Positions 1-63,951 of a DNA stretch of 64,000 bases are shown here, in pieces (the stretch's first letter is position 1; the number at the start of each line of letters is the position of its first letter). The notes beneath the pieces are model-generated. The model saw nothing but the letters and a program-made list of their open reading frames with translations, did not search any database and was not told the origin of the DNA. Source of the stretch: Protula sp. h YS-2021 (Eukaryota > Annelida > Polychaeta > Sabellida > Serpulidae). The translations under genes and the position numbers were made by a program. The stretch covers positions 62,478,329-62,542,328 of the forward strand of contig OX457027.1 of NCBI GenBank assembly GCA_949752745.1, in the 5' to 3' direction.

Positions 1-451
1 AAGTGTGGGAAAAAATAACTGCGTTTTTGTCGGTTAATACGGGCTTTCCCGAATTTAGCGACATTGTGACTAAAGAGGAATTAGAACCCTAATAGGTGCT
101 TTATAGATGGCCCTAAAGTCGAAATTTCGATGAGCCTTGAAAGAAATATATCTTTCAGATCAGCTCCCAAGGTAATTCACTAACAGTAAAATATGTTTTA
201 CTAATGTTTGCTAGAGCGCAACAAGTAGAGAGGTATCATAATTCAGTTATCTTCTCGGTCAAGGTCAAATGGAATTTTAAACATTAGCCTTATGATCTAA
301 AAAATCTCGTTTTAAGACAATTACTCAGGTCGGTACATTTTACAGAATTTTAAATTAAGTAATATGTGTTTGGGAAATATTATTCATGTTCTGTTAAAAC
401 ATAAAATCTGCCTTAAAATGGTAGTAAATTCATGTTTGTATTTATTTTTAG
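1..451 (+). other. Dynein heavy chain intron
   Basis: AT-rich sequence with no supportable exon, ending in a pyrimidine-rich tract and an AG at 450-451 that serves as acceptor for the following dynein exon. I see no other gene or repeat in it. Confidence 0.6.
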
Positions 452-543
452 ATCTTGCCGACAGACAAACAAGAGAAGTCCCCGGATGACGGTGCTTACA
501 TCGTGGGTCTGTTTTTAGACGGTGCACGCTGGGACCGCAAAAA
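452..543 (+). CDS. Axonemal dynein heavy chain, penultimate coding exon
   Basis: This exon reads ILPTDKQEKSPDDGAYIVG followed by LFLDGARWDRK. The GLFLDGARWDR block is the hallmark of the C-terminal domain of axonemal dynein heavy chains, the ATP-driven motors of ciliary and flagellar doublets. The exon is bordered by TTTTAG and GTGAGT and ends in phase 2, which fits the next exon exactly. Only the 3' end of this very large gene is in the window. The residues resemble inner-arm heavy chains of the DNAH3/7/12 type, but the exact orthologue cannot be decided from about 115 residues. Confidence 0.88.
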
Positions 544-849
544 GTGAGTTAAAAACCACACTTCGTGACGTGTCAAATAAAGCACTGGAGATCTCTCCAC
601 GCTGTAAAGAATAAATAATAGCAATAGAAAATGAATTAATACAAAGCTAAACATAGAACGCGTGTGGTGCGATCAGTGTAATGCTTTTCAGAATCAAGGT
701 AATGCATTTGAGAAACATTACAAACTGTTGTTGGTGGAATATATTTCAATAAAAACAAACAATGTGCTAAAAATTAAAAATAGAGCCTTGTGTTTGTTGT
801 TTTTCAAATTGTCATGATAAATCTGTGTCATCCTGTCACCTTGTCACAG

Positions 850-1111
850 GGGTATTTTAGCGGAGCAGTTCCCGAAGATTCTCTACGATGCGGTGCCCAT
901 CATTTGGCTGAAGCCGTCCAAAAAAGTGGACATTGATGAGAAATCCCTGCGCTACAAGTGCCCCGTATACAAGACGAGTGAGCGCAAGGGTGTGCTCTCC
1001 ACGACAGGTCACTCCACCAACTTCGTCTTACCCATTCTCCTGCCGTCGGACAAACCCGTAGAACATTGGATTAAGCGCGGAACAGCCTTGCTGTGTCAGC
1101 TCGATGATTAA
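850..1111 (+). CDS. Axonemal dynein heavy chain, last coding exon
   Basis: After the CACAG acceptor the frame continues as [20 protein letters not shown], then a block with [48 protein letters not shown] and a TAA stop. The [20 protein letters not shown] and HWIxRGxALLCQL motifs are the conserved extreme C-terminus of axonemal dynein heavy chains and lie in the C-terminal domain next to the AAA ring. The frame is intact and the stop falls where the family normally ends, so this is the true 3' end of the coding region. Confidence 0.92.
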
Positions 1112-2021
1112 TTGACAAAAAAAAAAAAAAAGAAAAGAAAAAGAAAACATTTTATGGTGTAAATGACACGTTACGACATTAGACAAATAGTTTGAACACA
1201 ACACGAAATAATACGTTTGCGCGTAAGTAACCAGTATTACTGACTTAAAAACCATACGCTTACTGCGTATTCCATTTTTTTAAACAAGTTTTAATGGTTA
1301 TCACAGGCTGAATTAAATGGACATATTGAGGATATCACATTGAATGCTAAAATAAGCATTGAATATTTATCAATGAAAAGCGTCGTTTTGCAATGCAAAA
1401 AATATGTAAATTCTCGCCTCTTATTGTGAGGAGGAATTTCATATAGCGGAGTTTTTTTCACTGTTGTATTTTAGGTAAAACCTTCGTGATATGTGTGTGG
1501 TGGCTTCCACGAGTTAATTAAAACTTGTATATTTGAGACATTTATTTTTAAAAATGTTGCTTATCTGACTCACGTATATTCGCGAAAATTATTGAATTTG
1601 AGTCCATGAAATGTGTCATATTTGGAGCGTTTTAAGGGAATTTCAGCTGTCACCCTTCCGTCCATCAAAGCGATAAAACTTGATTTATGCGTAAAAGTAA
1701 TTTGTTGTTTCGTGATTTCACACTTTTATGCAAGTTAAAACAATCTGTGATAAGTAATTTTTTGTGTCATATATTGTAGCGTTTTTGTGGTATTTAAATA
1801 TATCTTGGTTCTTTTTTTTTTTCTTCCCGTGAAATAAATCGTATGCCGTCCTTGGGAGTACACACTTTATACATTTGTTGAGAAGACAACATTATTACGT
1901 TATTTGTAGAAGCGTTTGATTTTTCTATAGTGTTAATTAAGCTATTGTAAGACGTCATGTCCAGTTTGGTTCAATTAAAGAACGTTGAACTATACAATTT
2001 GTTTTTTTTCTGTCATTTTAG
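1112..2021 (+). other. Dynein 3' UTR and downstream DNA
   Basis: AT-rich and non-coding. It begins with a poly-A/GA-rich run right after the stop and contains AATAAA at 1833-1838 and ATTAAA at about 1974-1979, either of which could be the polyadenylation signal. The end (1999-2021) is a pyrimidine tract followed by AG, shaped like a splice acceptor. Confidence 0.45.
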
Positions 2022-2191
2022 TATCGGAGAATTGAATTCTCTCCCGGAGCGAACACAGAGTCTGGAAACCAAAGACGCGCAGAGATCCCCTCGGTCAAAC
2101 TTGATTTGGGTGCCTGGGAACCACTGACCCCCCAAGCCCGAACCCTGCCCCCTCTCTCCTGGCGAATTCCAGACCCTAGTTTTGTCAGTTA
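2022..2191 (+). CDS. Candidate orphan terminal exon
   Basis: A T-rich tract plus TTTTAG is followed by 170 bp that is clearly richer in GC than its surroundings. Starting at the acceptor, one frame is open for 56 codons to a TAA (begins YRRIEFSPGANTESGN, ends RIPDPSFVS). The +1 frame is also open for a long way. No domain is recognised. It could be an alternative last exon of the dynein gene, the end of an unrelated transcript, or chance. There is no sequence evidence for an upstream partner other than the dynein exons. Confidence 0.22.
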
Positions 2192-2314
2192 ATTGCTCTC
2201 TTCCGACTTGCGTTTCTCTCTATACATTTTTCGCAATTCTGTGGATGAATCTATTAACTTAGCCCCAAGGGGGAGGGAGGACCACATGGTATCTTATGTG
2301 TTATATGTGTGTCC

Positions 2315-2345
<31 letters not shown>

Positions 2346-3026
2346 AAAGAAAGAAAGAAAAAAACTGGGGGAAAGGGGGATTATTTTGAAAATTTCAGCC
2401 CGTGTTTGGTTAACTTCAACTTTTGCTGTTCTATTCCACTACCTAAGCAAACCAAAAAACAGTTGTTTTATGCGCAGAACATAATATTCCGTTTTCACAA
2501 GCGATCTGGGAATGCCTTAAACAATTCTGAAATCGTGTGTAGTAAACATTTTGACGATAAGCAGCGCCGGAGTGTTGCCTATCAAGTCTTTCCTGGTTTA
2601 AAGGTTAAGCTATTTGCTAGTCACCCAAATTGCTGCTAATCACAGAAAACCGCCAGAGCTGCCATATTTTAATGATAAAAACTCGACATGCTGGAATTAT
2701 GTGTAGTGGCCGGGAAAACGGCAAGGACCACCCCCACCCCACACCTACCCTTACACAAATACTTACACACAAAGTACATGAGTAACTCTATGTACTTTGA
2801 CACAATTACATGATTTCATTATGATGAGTAGGAAGCCATTCCTACTTAGAATGTGCCTATGTTTGCAGGTATGCGGAAGTGCAGGAAAAAATACAAGAAA
2901 AGCAATCCGATTACCCTTATGTATGCAACCATTTTCACACCCAAGAAGCTCTTTTATTAAATAGAAACCGGAAACTTAAAAACTCGGATTCACCGCTCTT
3001 TGTGTCCGAAACTTTCAGCAAGTTTC

Positions 3027-3098
<72 letters not shown>

Positions 3099-3129
3099 CT
3101 AATAATAATATTTTTATTATCAATAAAAA

Positions 3130-3160
<31 letters not shown>
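3027..3160. repeat. (AAT)n / (ATT)n inverted microsatellite
   Basis: About 25 AAT units run into a short spacer and then into ATT units, so the tract is self-complementary and can fold into a long AT hairpin. It is not coding, although it produces poly-Asn and poly-Leu frames. Confidence 0.9.
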
Positions 3161-3162
<2 letters not shown>

Positions 3163-4215
3163 CAGAATTTCCGCGCATACATATTACTTTATCACCTACC
3201 ACCCCACCCCAAACAACTCACCCCCCTCCCCTGCGATTGTTGGTGTGCCTTAAGCAACTACGTCTTCCGGAGTACTATGCTGAAAACATAGCTAATTGCT
3301 CTTAAAAGGAAGTTTAATGTTTAAAATAAGTGACACAATAATCGCTGACAAGTGCCGACATACTTCAAACTGGCGACAGAAAATTGTGTAAAGGATTGTT
3401 TATACCGTAAGCGTGCAATCTATTATGACATGCGTTTCAGATCCTTTATAGCTCAAAGTAATTTGCAGTAAGATAACACGGGTACAAAGCTGTAAATTTG
3501 TCATGGTGCAATTGTCATAACTTTCTGAAAAAAGGTTTATGTTGTTTTATAGTAGGTATCTATTTCACTCGTGTATCGAACAGAAATTTGATAAAAATGA
3601 GATAACATTTAATGACTATCCATATTATTTAAAAAGAAACAAAAGCAGCTTAAGAACTACACATCAAGAGTTTTTTTTTCGGATTTGTGATATCACTTGT
3701 TGAACTTTTTGTATGTGAAAACGGCATTGCGTAATAATTTGTCTACTACGAAACTTGGAAATAAAAACACTAATAAACGGTAAAAAGCCCCCTCCCCTGG
3801 GCAAGGAGCTCTCCCCCCCCCCCTCCAAAAAAAAGCCTACCAGTTTCGCATACCCAGTAAACCTCCCCTTCCCCCTAGTTAAGTGTTTTAAAAGAGCATA
3901 AAAGGGCATAAAAGAGCTTATGATGTTCTTACATTTTCTTTAAATGCTTCTTAATCACATATTTTTCATTTTTTAACAACTTTGTTTCTATCGCATTTTC
4001 TTAAGAACCAGATACCAGTAGGATCACAACACAATTACAATTACATATCAAAATGTTAACTGTTGTACTGCACATCAGTATAATTGCAATTAGCTGGGCA
4101 TGTTTCGTTTTGCAATAGATTTATACATCACTTCCATCCGTGGAACATAAAGGGAAGGGGGCTTATTACGGGGGAGAAAGGTTTACGCAGAACCAAAATA
4201 GTTTAAGCTATGCCT

Positions 4216-4268
4216 TTTCCAAACAAAGCGAAAGATATATATATATATATCTTTCGCTTTGTTTGGAA

Positions 4269-4269
<1 letters not shown>
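4216..4269. repeat. Perfect 54-bp palindrome
   Basis: A 19-bp arm (TTTCCAAACAAAGCGAAAG) is followed by 16 bp of alternating AT and then the exact reverse complement of the arm. There is no mismatch across all 54 bases. It abuts the GATA/GA microsatellite on its right. Confidence 0.92.
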
Positions 4270-4358
<89 letters not shown>

Positions 4359-4359
4359 G
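4270..4359. repeat. (GATA)n-(GA)n-(G)n microsatellite
   Basis: A few GATA units pass into about 31 GA units and then a run of about 11 G. It follows directly on the palindrome, which suggests replication slippage at one unstable site. Confidence 0.93.
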
Positions 4360-5175
4360 ATAAAATATATTAAATAGCAATACTAGCAATACTAAAACGT
4401 GATAAAAAATATCAATATCTAACTTATTATCTTGCGCTATCAGTGATCAGTATCCACGATAGCTTGCCACAAACGTGACAAACCGAATAACTGATATTAC
4501 TTCTTTATTGAAAAGTGAATTAAACATATGATGTTAGCACTTGTAAAATTGCTTAACTTGCTTTTGGACACTTCAAGACTGGTTAATATACACAAAACAT
4601 GACTAACCTAGTAAAATAGACACTTAAATGTAACTTGAAAGTGGATAAAATATGTCACGGCGAATTATGCTGTTCTTGACCGACAGTTGAAAGCGAAATG
4701 ACTGGCATGCCTGCAGGAACAAACATACAAAAATACCATCAAACAGTGCGGCATCCCTTGAGTTGTCGGCTTTGATTTGCATACCTTTTGCCGCCTATTA
4801 GCTCCACAACAGTGTCGCTCAAAGAAACCAGTGGGGGTAAAGGCACTACACTGATAGTAAATTAGTTGATAATTTTTCTTTGATTTCTCTTTCTTTCGAA
4901 TGCTGTGTTACTGGTATATCTATCAATGCGAATTTTACTCCTAAAAAGTCGTCTGCATTTCCACCTACGGGTTTTGGTTTTTGGGATTTTCAGAAAAAAG
5001 ACACTTGTTTATTTAAAATGTGTCTATTGTACTGTTGTTAGGTGTACCCAACGAAGTAGATTTAAAACAAACCAGACAGAAACATCAGAATATTTGCTAT
5101 ATCGTGAAACATACGTTAACGAACATCTCATGTGTATAGACATGTGTTTAGATCCAACATGTTCTTTTCATATTA

Positions 5176-5177
<2 letters not shown>

Positions 5178-5262
<85 letters not shown>
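5178..5262. repeat. (AT)n microsatellite
   Basis: About 42 uninterrupted AT dinucleotides. Self-complementary and expected to be length-variable. Confidence 0.95.
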
Positions 5263-5264
<2 letters not shown>

Positions 5265-5581
5265 CGGAATCCAATATATGTATATAAAATCACAATTGTG
5301 CGGAAAAATCCAGCCTCCAGGAAAAATCCACCCTGAGAATTTCATTCCTGTTTTGCCAACTGCGGAGAAAATCCCTCCAGATATTTACCGTGCCTGGAGA
5401 AAATCTCACCCACCCTATGGAACTTAACTTCTTTAACAAATTTTCAGTCTACGTGCTAATGGATTACTCAGCTATGAAGCCAAATCTAGACTGTTTTGGT
5501 TCGCATTTGTATGGAAAAGCCATGCTTAGCTTGTGAACAAGAAGACAACGGAATGAAACATGCACATGCCTAACTGAACCC

Positions 5582-6579
5582 GGGACATTCGTCAACTGGA
5601 CATTACCCAACTGGACACTACCCATCTGACAATTCCCAACTGGACTTTACCCAACTGGACATTTCCAACTATTGAAAAAAGCTTATACGACACAACTTAC
5701 AACTAGGAAACTGAATTGCAATTACTCTGCAAGCTGTAAGTTCTAAGGTTCATTGGTTCTGAGAATCTCTCCTGTAGAAGTATTGTGGTTACTATGAAGT
5801 TCCCTCTACGCAAAGAAATACTTACTCAGGATCGAAGAGAAACCCAATCTACACAAAGAAATGCTTACTCAGGATCAAACAGAAACCAGTCTGTGTCGAT
5901 TAAGTCAGAGATACCAAAACTTGTGGTAGGGCTTGCCGCGCCTGAGTTTATGCAAACCTTTCAAGTAGCTGAGCCCATACTCAACTACTTTGCCCATACC
6001 TGCGTTGAGGGCACGTGTCGCCCAAGACCAAATGCGCAAGAAGGCAATGGTATTTGCGTACGAGGACTACCACCCCGCTATCCACCTAAGGTTTGGAACG
6101 TCCATGAAGCTACACTTCGCGATGAGCCACGTACCAACAACCAGTCCGAAAGGTGGAACAACAGATTTTATCACCTTGTCAGTTATAAGCACCCGTCGAT
6201 ATGGACACTATGACAGCGATTAGGCGCGATGAAGCAACCGTTCGTACGCTCATCAACAAATATATTCGGGGAGACCCACCGAAGAAGCGCATCCGTCGAG
6301 AATACGCCAATATCCAACAGCGTCTCAAGACTCTGTAGGTTGTGAACAGTAGTGCAATGTAGGTCTGCCCTGTGACTGTATAGCCTATTTTAGTTACCTC
6401 AATTGCTACTTATTAAAAAAAGTTTAGAATGTACTCATATTGTCCTGTTATATTGTGTTGAACCTGAAAAAGAACATTGCGGTTGGCAAACGTCCCATTT
6501 TTCAATGTTTGGGAAATGTCCAGTTGAATAAAGTCCAGTTAGGAATTGCAAGTTGGGTAATGTCCAGTTGGACAATGCC
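5582..6579 (+). mobile_element. Non-autonomous MULE-like transposon with repeated-motif TIRs
   Basis: The ends are inverted repeats of about 85 bp, each built from several copies of CAACTGGACATTACCC-like units (left about 5584-5671, right about 6500-6579). Between them is a remnant of transposase C-terminus. One frame (5794-6213) ends with RTNNQSERWNNRFYHL and HPSIWTL. The continuation TAIRRDEATVRTLINKYI and RIRREYANIQQRLKTL lies in another frame and ends at a stop at about 6339. The RTNNxxExWNNRFxxL...HPSIW pattern is typical of MULE-type transposase-domain proteins in invertebrate genomes. The upstream catalytic part is missing, so this copy cannot encode a working enzyme. Target-site duplications were not resolved. 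Confidence 0.6.
5794..6339 (+). pseudogene. MULE-like transposase C-terminal remnant
   Basis: This is the coding relic inside the element above. The C-terminal motifs (WNVHEATLRDEPRTNN, then WNNRFYHLV) are readable, but a frameshift near 6205-6215 separates the last ~45 residues, and the DDE catalytic region is absent. The first ~40 residues contain a duplicated short motif (KEILTQDR..., RNAYSGSNR...) and may not derive from the transposase. It is probably non-functional. Confidence 0.5.
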
Positions 6580-58546
<51,967 letters not shown>

Positions 58547-58800
58547 TGGATACCTGCTTATAAGCCATGAGCGGAAGTAAAAACTGCTGCTGTAGGGTGA
58601 CTGTGCAATTTGAAATATTTCGAGACCGCTTGGGAATTAAGAAAAGCTGGAAACCCCATGATTGGACGAAGAAGTTGGTGTTGTGTTAGCTGAACTCCAC
58701 AAGTACTTTCTAAAAATAAAATGTTCTGACTGTGTTCTTAATGTGTGCTGATATTAAGGTATATAAAACGTGTAGTCTTATGACCCAATAAATAAGTTTC
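58547..58800 (+). other. Transporter 3' UTR with AATAAA signals
   Basis: Non-coding sequence after the stop. AATAAA at 58715-58720 and 58787-58792 are likely polyadenylation signals. Confidence 0.6.
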
Positions 58801-59198
58801 TCCGTTAAGAAAACTGCTTGGCTAAAATCTGGAGGGAAACGGCGAGAAAAAATTAGATGTTTGACAGCTGATACAGCAAGAAGCTTATCACCATCAAGTG
58901 ATCGGCAAAGAAATGTAAAACTAATTTTGTAAAAATGCGGGAAAAGGAAGTGTAACCATCTATCCTGCCTCCGTTTGCCACCTTAGGCTACCTCTTCCCC
59001 CAAATGTGTTCTCTGATTTAATGTTCATTTCAGTTTAAATTATTGAGTAATAGAATGCTATCTCGCGATTATTATCGTTAACTACAGATTCTAATTTCCA
59101 CAACAAAGCGATACAAAATATGAAGATGCTAAAAGTGTTTTGTTGTCACTTTTTTATTGATTAAGTAAGCTAATAGTTTGAGTATTAACGATTAATTC

Positions 59199-59781
59199 CC
59201 AGCTGGACTGCGGCCCACTTGGACTACAACCCACCTGGACTAGGGGTCACTTGGACTACAGCCCACTTGGACTATGGCCCAATTGGACTACTATTTGTTA
59301 TTTCCGGTTGGGCTGCACTTTTGCATTCTCAGTTGAACTACGATTTTTGAGGTGGGTGGGGGGGGGGGGGGGGGGAGGTGGGATAAGATAATGCAATTAA
59401 GCTAACCTTTATTGATTTTTATTTCATTTTTACAATAAATTTATTTCATCTTATATACGATTCCATGTATTCAGTTTTTAATTTGCAGGTAATCGATTCT
59501 ACTATTCTACATATACTATATTTCATTCTCTTCCAATGTATCAAATAAATTATTAGAACTAAGAAAATATGTAAGCATAATAAATAATTGAATTAAATTG
59601 TCAAATATTGCATATGATCTGCATATCATGTTCCAAAAAAAATAGCTGCACTTCCGAACTAAATGACAGTTTAATTACAATATCTCCTCCGCCACTCAAA
59701 AAAAAAAATCGAAGTCCAATCGGGAATAGCAGATATAGCTCAAGTGGGTCGCAGTCCAAGTGGGCCATAGTTCGACTGGAA
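59199..59781. mobile_element. Non-autonomous MITE with CCACTTGGACTA repeats at both ends
   Basis: The left part has seven or so copies of GCCCACTTGGACTACA-like units. The right end (59738-59781) has the inverse, CAAGTGGGTCGCAGTCC and CCAAGTGGGCCATAG. Terminal words CCAGCTGGACT and AGTTCGACTGG are inverted. The AT-rich centre has a G-run (59356-59375) and no coding capacity. The layout copies the element at 5582-6579, whose unit is CAACTGGACATTACC. Confidence 0.65.
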
Positions 59782-62700
59782 AATTACGCTATTACCGGTA
59801 ACAATTTGGCATTCGGTATGCAATAGATTTGTTGTGAGGCAAAATATCCAAATTGGGGAAAACCAGCGTAGTTCATCTGTCTGTACAGGGGAGTTTTACA
59901 AGGAGAAGCTCGACCGTTGTGCCGGCAGAAGGCGTTTCTAATGTACACCATTTCTTTAAATGGGGTTTCTCCAATGTCATAAGCGTTTTTGTGTAAAGGA
60001 GTTACTGAATAGAAAATGAAAGCAACATCTGCTGTAGAGAGTGCATGAAAGGTTTGTGTAGCGTTTGAATCATTGCGCATTTAAGAATAGAATGTTTCCA
60101 TTCCGACAAGACACGGACTTTGCTATAGATATTGTGTTCATCATTTGCTTTTTGTGCGATTTTCTTTTCCCTGCAGATATAATAACCGTAATGCAAGCGT
60201 CAATTACCTCCCATGTGTATCAAAAATTAGTGTTAATATTTTCCTGGTTTGAGGGCATACAGCGCATGTTGCGTTTTTATAAATTACCAAAATAACATTA
60301 ACGTGGCACGCAAACATGCTATGGCTTGGAGGCGGCACTCTCCAGATTCACTATCTGTTAAGAAATAATTGATATATCTGTGCTCATAATTTTAATTATA
60401 ATTTTATATTAATATCAATGCAATCTATGAAGTCAGTCTTATCCATAAAAAATAATCATCACAAACACAAAATTAATACATCAGAGCCCTTGGATAAGAA
60501 GACTATGGAATAATTAAGACCCCGAAAAAAGACCACTTTTCGCCAGTCCTGCTCCAATTCCTTTCCATTACAGAGTAGCCCGGACGACTTTTGACCAATC
60601 CCATTGGTGGTTTTATTTTCGCATTTATGGTTTATGCAATAAGCGTACATGGCTTAAACCTACATTTAAATCAACGTTATTCAAGGACTTTATAGTTTTA
60701 TTTCTTCAAATTCTTCTCCTTTTGCTAAAATAGAAAAACAACCGCCTTGGAATGAAAAACGCTTCAGTCAGTCCCATAACGTATAACCAGCCTGGTTTCT
60801 TCTTTTTTTGTCATTTTATAATGCAGTTACTGTTTTTAATAATATGATATAGAGTGTTGTTTCTTTCCATAAGGACGTGTAATATTGTTGTTGTTGTTTT
60901 AATAATAGGTGTTATTACAAGTATGTCAAGATGATTCGGCTTTAATTATGTAGTTGGTCTGATATTAACCTGAGTGATTCGTCGAGTTGTCTTATATCGG
61001 TGGTGATTTTCAATTACTGGTTTTTCCTTTGTGAACACAGGCTCATCTCTATTTAAAAGAGAAATTATGTTATTTTAAGACCAATCGCCCAATAACGAAA
61101 TCTTAGTCTTTTAATCATTGTATAATTCCATATACTTTTGTCATTTGCAGCAAAATACAAAGCAGATTTCATGTTTTAAAGTGAATATGTTATTTTTTGG
61201 TCAGTTGTTTAGGTATAAATGTTCAGAGATTTTGTGTTTGATTTGTATGTTGAAGTTTAAGTAACCTGTACCTGTACACTATTTATTTTCAATATAATTA
61301 TAATCTTGCAATGTATAGCGTATATCAGTAATTGTATAGATTATAAACTTTGCATGTAAATAAACTGGTTGTGAAGTGATTCTAAATAAAAGTGCAAAAA
61401 AGAGAAAACATAGTTATGTTTTTGCCTTTCCTATTTACAGTGCTGTTGTAAAAGCTTTAACTTCCCCCCCCCCCTATTATAAAAAAAAATATAATGTACA
61501 GCGATACTACACAAGGTTCTATCGTAACTAGTACACTGAACTTCACAACTATACTAAATTCAATTTACTATATGCACAGTGCTGCAATTTTGCTCTAGAC
61601 ACTCTAATTTTGGTATTAAAAAGATCCAAGAAAATATGCTCAATGCTTTTAGATTTGTTACAACTTTTTTCATTTGGTTCAATACTTTTAGAAAAGGGGC
61701 GTCACAAATACACTGAAATATCCAATATCTGCTAGAGAATCAAATTTAAAAGCTTTCTTGCATTTAAAAATCAATTCATTTGTTGCACTTGGTTACTGTA
61801 AGCGTAGCCATGAACTATAACATGGTTTTAAAATATATACGCATTTGATTGGACCTGTATTTATCAATGTAAGACATTTACTCATAAATGTTCCCATGGG
61901 TAGGTTCGGTTACGATTGATTTAATAATGATGTAGAAAATTGTAATTAAATATTTTCATAGGAAAAAAACGAGGACTTACGCATATTTGCACATAAAATA
62001 CCTAAACACTTAAAAACTATTTACTTTCTTTTTGGATAAAACAGAAAACGGAAGAACACTTTATTTACAATAAATAGGGCAACTTATATGTAAATTTCAG
62101 TCTTCACAAAAATGAGCAACTTTGGGCGACGTTCACGTACAGACTGTAGTAACCAGCCACCCGAAATAGATGTCTTTATCCGCACATTTTTGAAATACCT
62201 CGTTTTGTTCAGTCACGTTACAAGTGTACATCTATATCAAACTTATTACACATGTAAAATAATTACGATTTCTCAATTTTCGTTTTTAAATAAATAGAAA
62301 TTACCAAGCTATGTTTTCAACTAATGCAAAACATTTCATTTAGTAATTAAAACAGCAATTCAGTTATTAGCAAGATCAAAATTCTCAAATTTTATGCCAA
62401 ATTTATTTGTATTTTAAAAAGGACAAAAACAATTAATGTTACAAAACTTAGGGGTTTTGAACATTTTGATAAAATCAGGTTTCACGCAAACCGCTGTCTC
62501 CAAATGCTACACAGTATAAAGTTCTGTGCTCTTATTCCCTTGTGGCACAGCTCAGCCTTTCATTGGCACTTGTAAATTACATTAATCTCCACCTTTGGAA
62601 ATTATAAACGATATTACAAGACTAATTGGGAACGACTTAAGTGTGCTGTTTCTCGAGATGTGCAAGCCATATGAGAAATGAAATATAACTGCCTGTCAAA

Positions 62701-62885
62701 GTCATGACGCTTTCTTCTCATTGTAAACCACCAGAGAAGTTCCAGCACAACGTCACATATTCGAGATCTGAGTCAAGAATAAAACCTTCTCTTTAATAAG
62801 AATATGAAATAGTTGGCTTATTTTTGTTTAGACTGAACATTTTGTGTAATATTCAGATTTTTTAAAAGGATCGGATTTTGAATTC
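59782..62885. other. Intergenic, no supported gene
   Basis: AT-rich DNA with only short open frames lacking domains or splice context. A poly-C run lies near 61466. Confidence 0.5.
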
Positions 62886-62889
62886 CGTG

Positions 62890-63026
62890 ATAGGAGATCT
62901 AATCCACTGCATTCAATTAGCTAAAGCAATTGGCAGTCCTCCGCTCACCACTCAAAACCGGATTCGAACCCGGGTCATGAGATTACCAGACCAACCTTTT
63001 AACTAACCGAGCAAAGCTTCGGCCCT
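62890..63026 (-). mobile_element. tRNA-derived SINE
   Basis: On the minus strand the 5' part reads GGGCCGAAGCTTTGCTCGG, a box-A-like segment (GGTTAGTTAAAAGGTTGGTC) and a perfect box B (GGGTTCGAATCC). A core (GTGGTGAGCGGAGGACTGCC) follows. The split RNA polymerase III promoter with a tRNA-like head and an unrelated body defines a tRNA-derived SINE. It does not fold into a complete tRNA as written, so it is not annotated as a tRNA gene. Confidence 0.75.
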
Positions 63027-63767
63027 GAAATTGCAAAAATGGCTTGCTTCATGTGTCTTTCTAAATTTTTGTCATATTACTGTACTGCTTCGTTGGAAAA
63101 GAAATAAGCAAATTTTAGGAAAATCAACCACAAGTTACATGTAGAAAATATAAATTTTCACGATAACTAATATTAAGTTGGTATTAAGTTTAACATCGAT
63201 GAGGCTAAGAGGAGATCACTAATGAAATAAGTTTGCTAATTGTTGCTGATTAATTATTAAATGGGTAGCAGGGCAAATTTCTCCCAAAGTACCCACAAAT
63301 TCTTGAGACTGCAAATAATGTGAGAGTCCCTAGGCGTGCATACCCCCTATATAGCAATTCAGTGAGAAACAGGCTAGCCCATTCCGTCATCTGAAAGGGC
63401 GTTTACACGATATCTAAATATCACCATTGAACTATTTGTCAAGTCTAATAATAGTGCATTACAGTTATAAGCAAATAGCACAGGAATAACAAGACATATA
63501 TTGTTTGATTGTATATAGGTAAGTTAAATATTTTAAAATATATATTTGATTTGACTTGCTTCCCATTGCATAGATAAATGCAAGACTAAATTAAAAAATT
63601 ACCATCAATTCCGTAACCATTGCTTACAAATAGTTGCATGTTTGCATGTTTTTCTTTTGACGCAAAGTTTTAAAGACAGTTGTGAACATTGCGTATTTCA
63701 AATTTTTATACGAATTTCTATATGAATTCCTAATGTTTAAGCTACCAAGGACTGATTTATGTGGACG

Positions 63768-63951
63768 ATGGGATACAACCCTTGTGTATTTGTGATTTTA
63801 AGCTGTACAATACTCAGTTGTATAGTTCAAGAATGTCATAGCTTCTGGGTCGGTCCCGTTTGGGGATATGACGGAGAAGAACGGGGAGATGACTATTTCC
63901 TTGAGGAAAGGAAAAGAACCTCAAGTGATATGACAGCCCTTCCCTTTGCAG
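63768..63951 (+). CDS. First exon of a predicted secreted protein (runs toward window edge)
   Basis: From ATG at 63768: MGYNPCVFVILSCTILSCIV, then QECHSFWVGPVWGYDGEERG and DDYFLEERKRTSSDMTALPF. The first ~20 residues form a typical signal peptide. The mature part is acidic/aromatic with a dibasic KR site, like a peptide precursor or small secreted protein. A CAG/GTCAGA donor at 63951 is plausible (phase 1). The frame also stays open to the window end. No family recognised. Confidence 0.4.

Larger units (their letters stand above)
2192..5581. other. Intergenic, low-complexity rich
   Basis: No convincing gene. It holds A-rich runs (2316-2360), simple repeats listed separately, a G/C-homopolymer patch (3790-3830) and a short stretch near 2490-2630. 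That stretch translates as SEIVCSKHFDD in one frame, faintly like the CSKHF motif of THAP zinc fingers, but it is too short and isolated to call. The long reading frames here are mostly lysine-, asparagine- or serine/leucine-repeat translations of microsatellites. Confidence 0.5.

Noticed and set aside
2193..2639. 148-codon + strand frame with poly-lysine
   Set aside because: Produced by an A-rich run. No domain, no acceptor or ATG context.
2490..2640. THAP zinc-finger remnant
   Set aside because: Only a CSKHF-like word is present; the rest of the domain cannot be seen.
3000..3305. Asn/Leu-rich frames on both strands
   Set aside because: Translations of the AAT/ATT microsatellite.
4905..5336. 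143-codon frame with Ile-Tyr repeats
   Set aside because: Half of it is the (AT)n tract; the rest has no recognisable protein content.
62890..63026. Complete tRNA gene on the minus strand
   Set aside because: Box B is perfect, but the acceptor stem and anticodon arm do not form a proper cloverleaf by eye and a SINE-type core follows.
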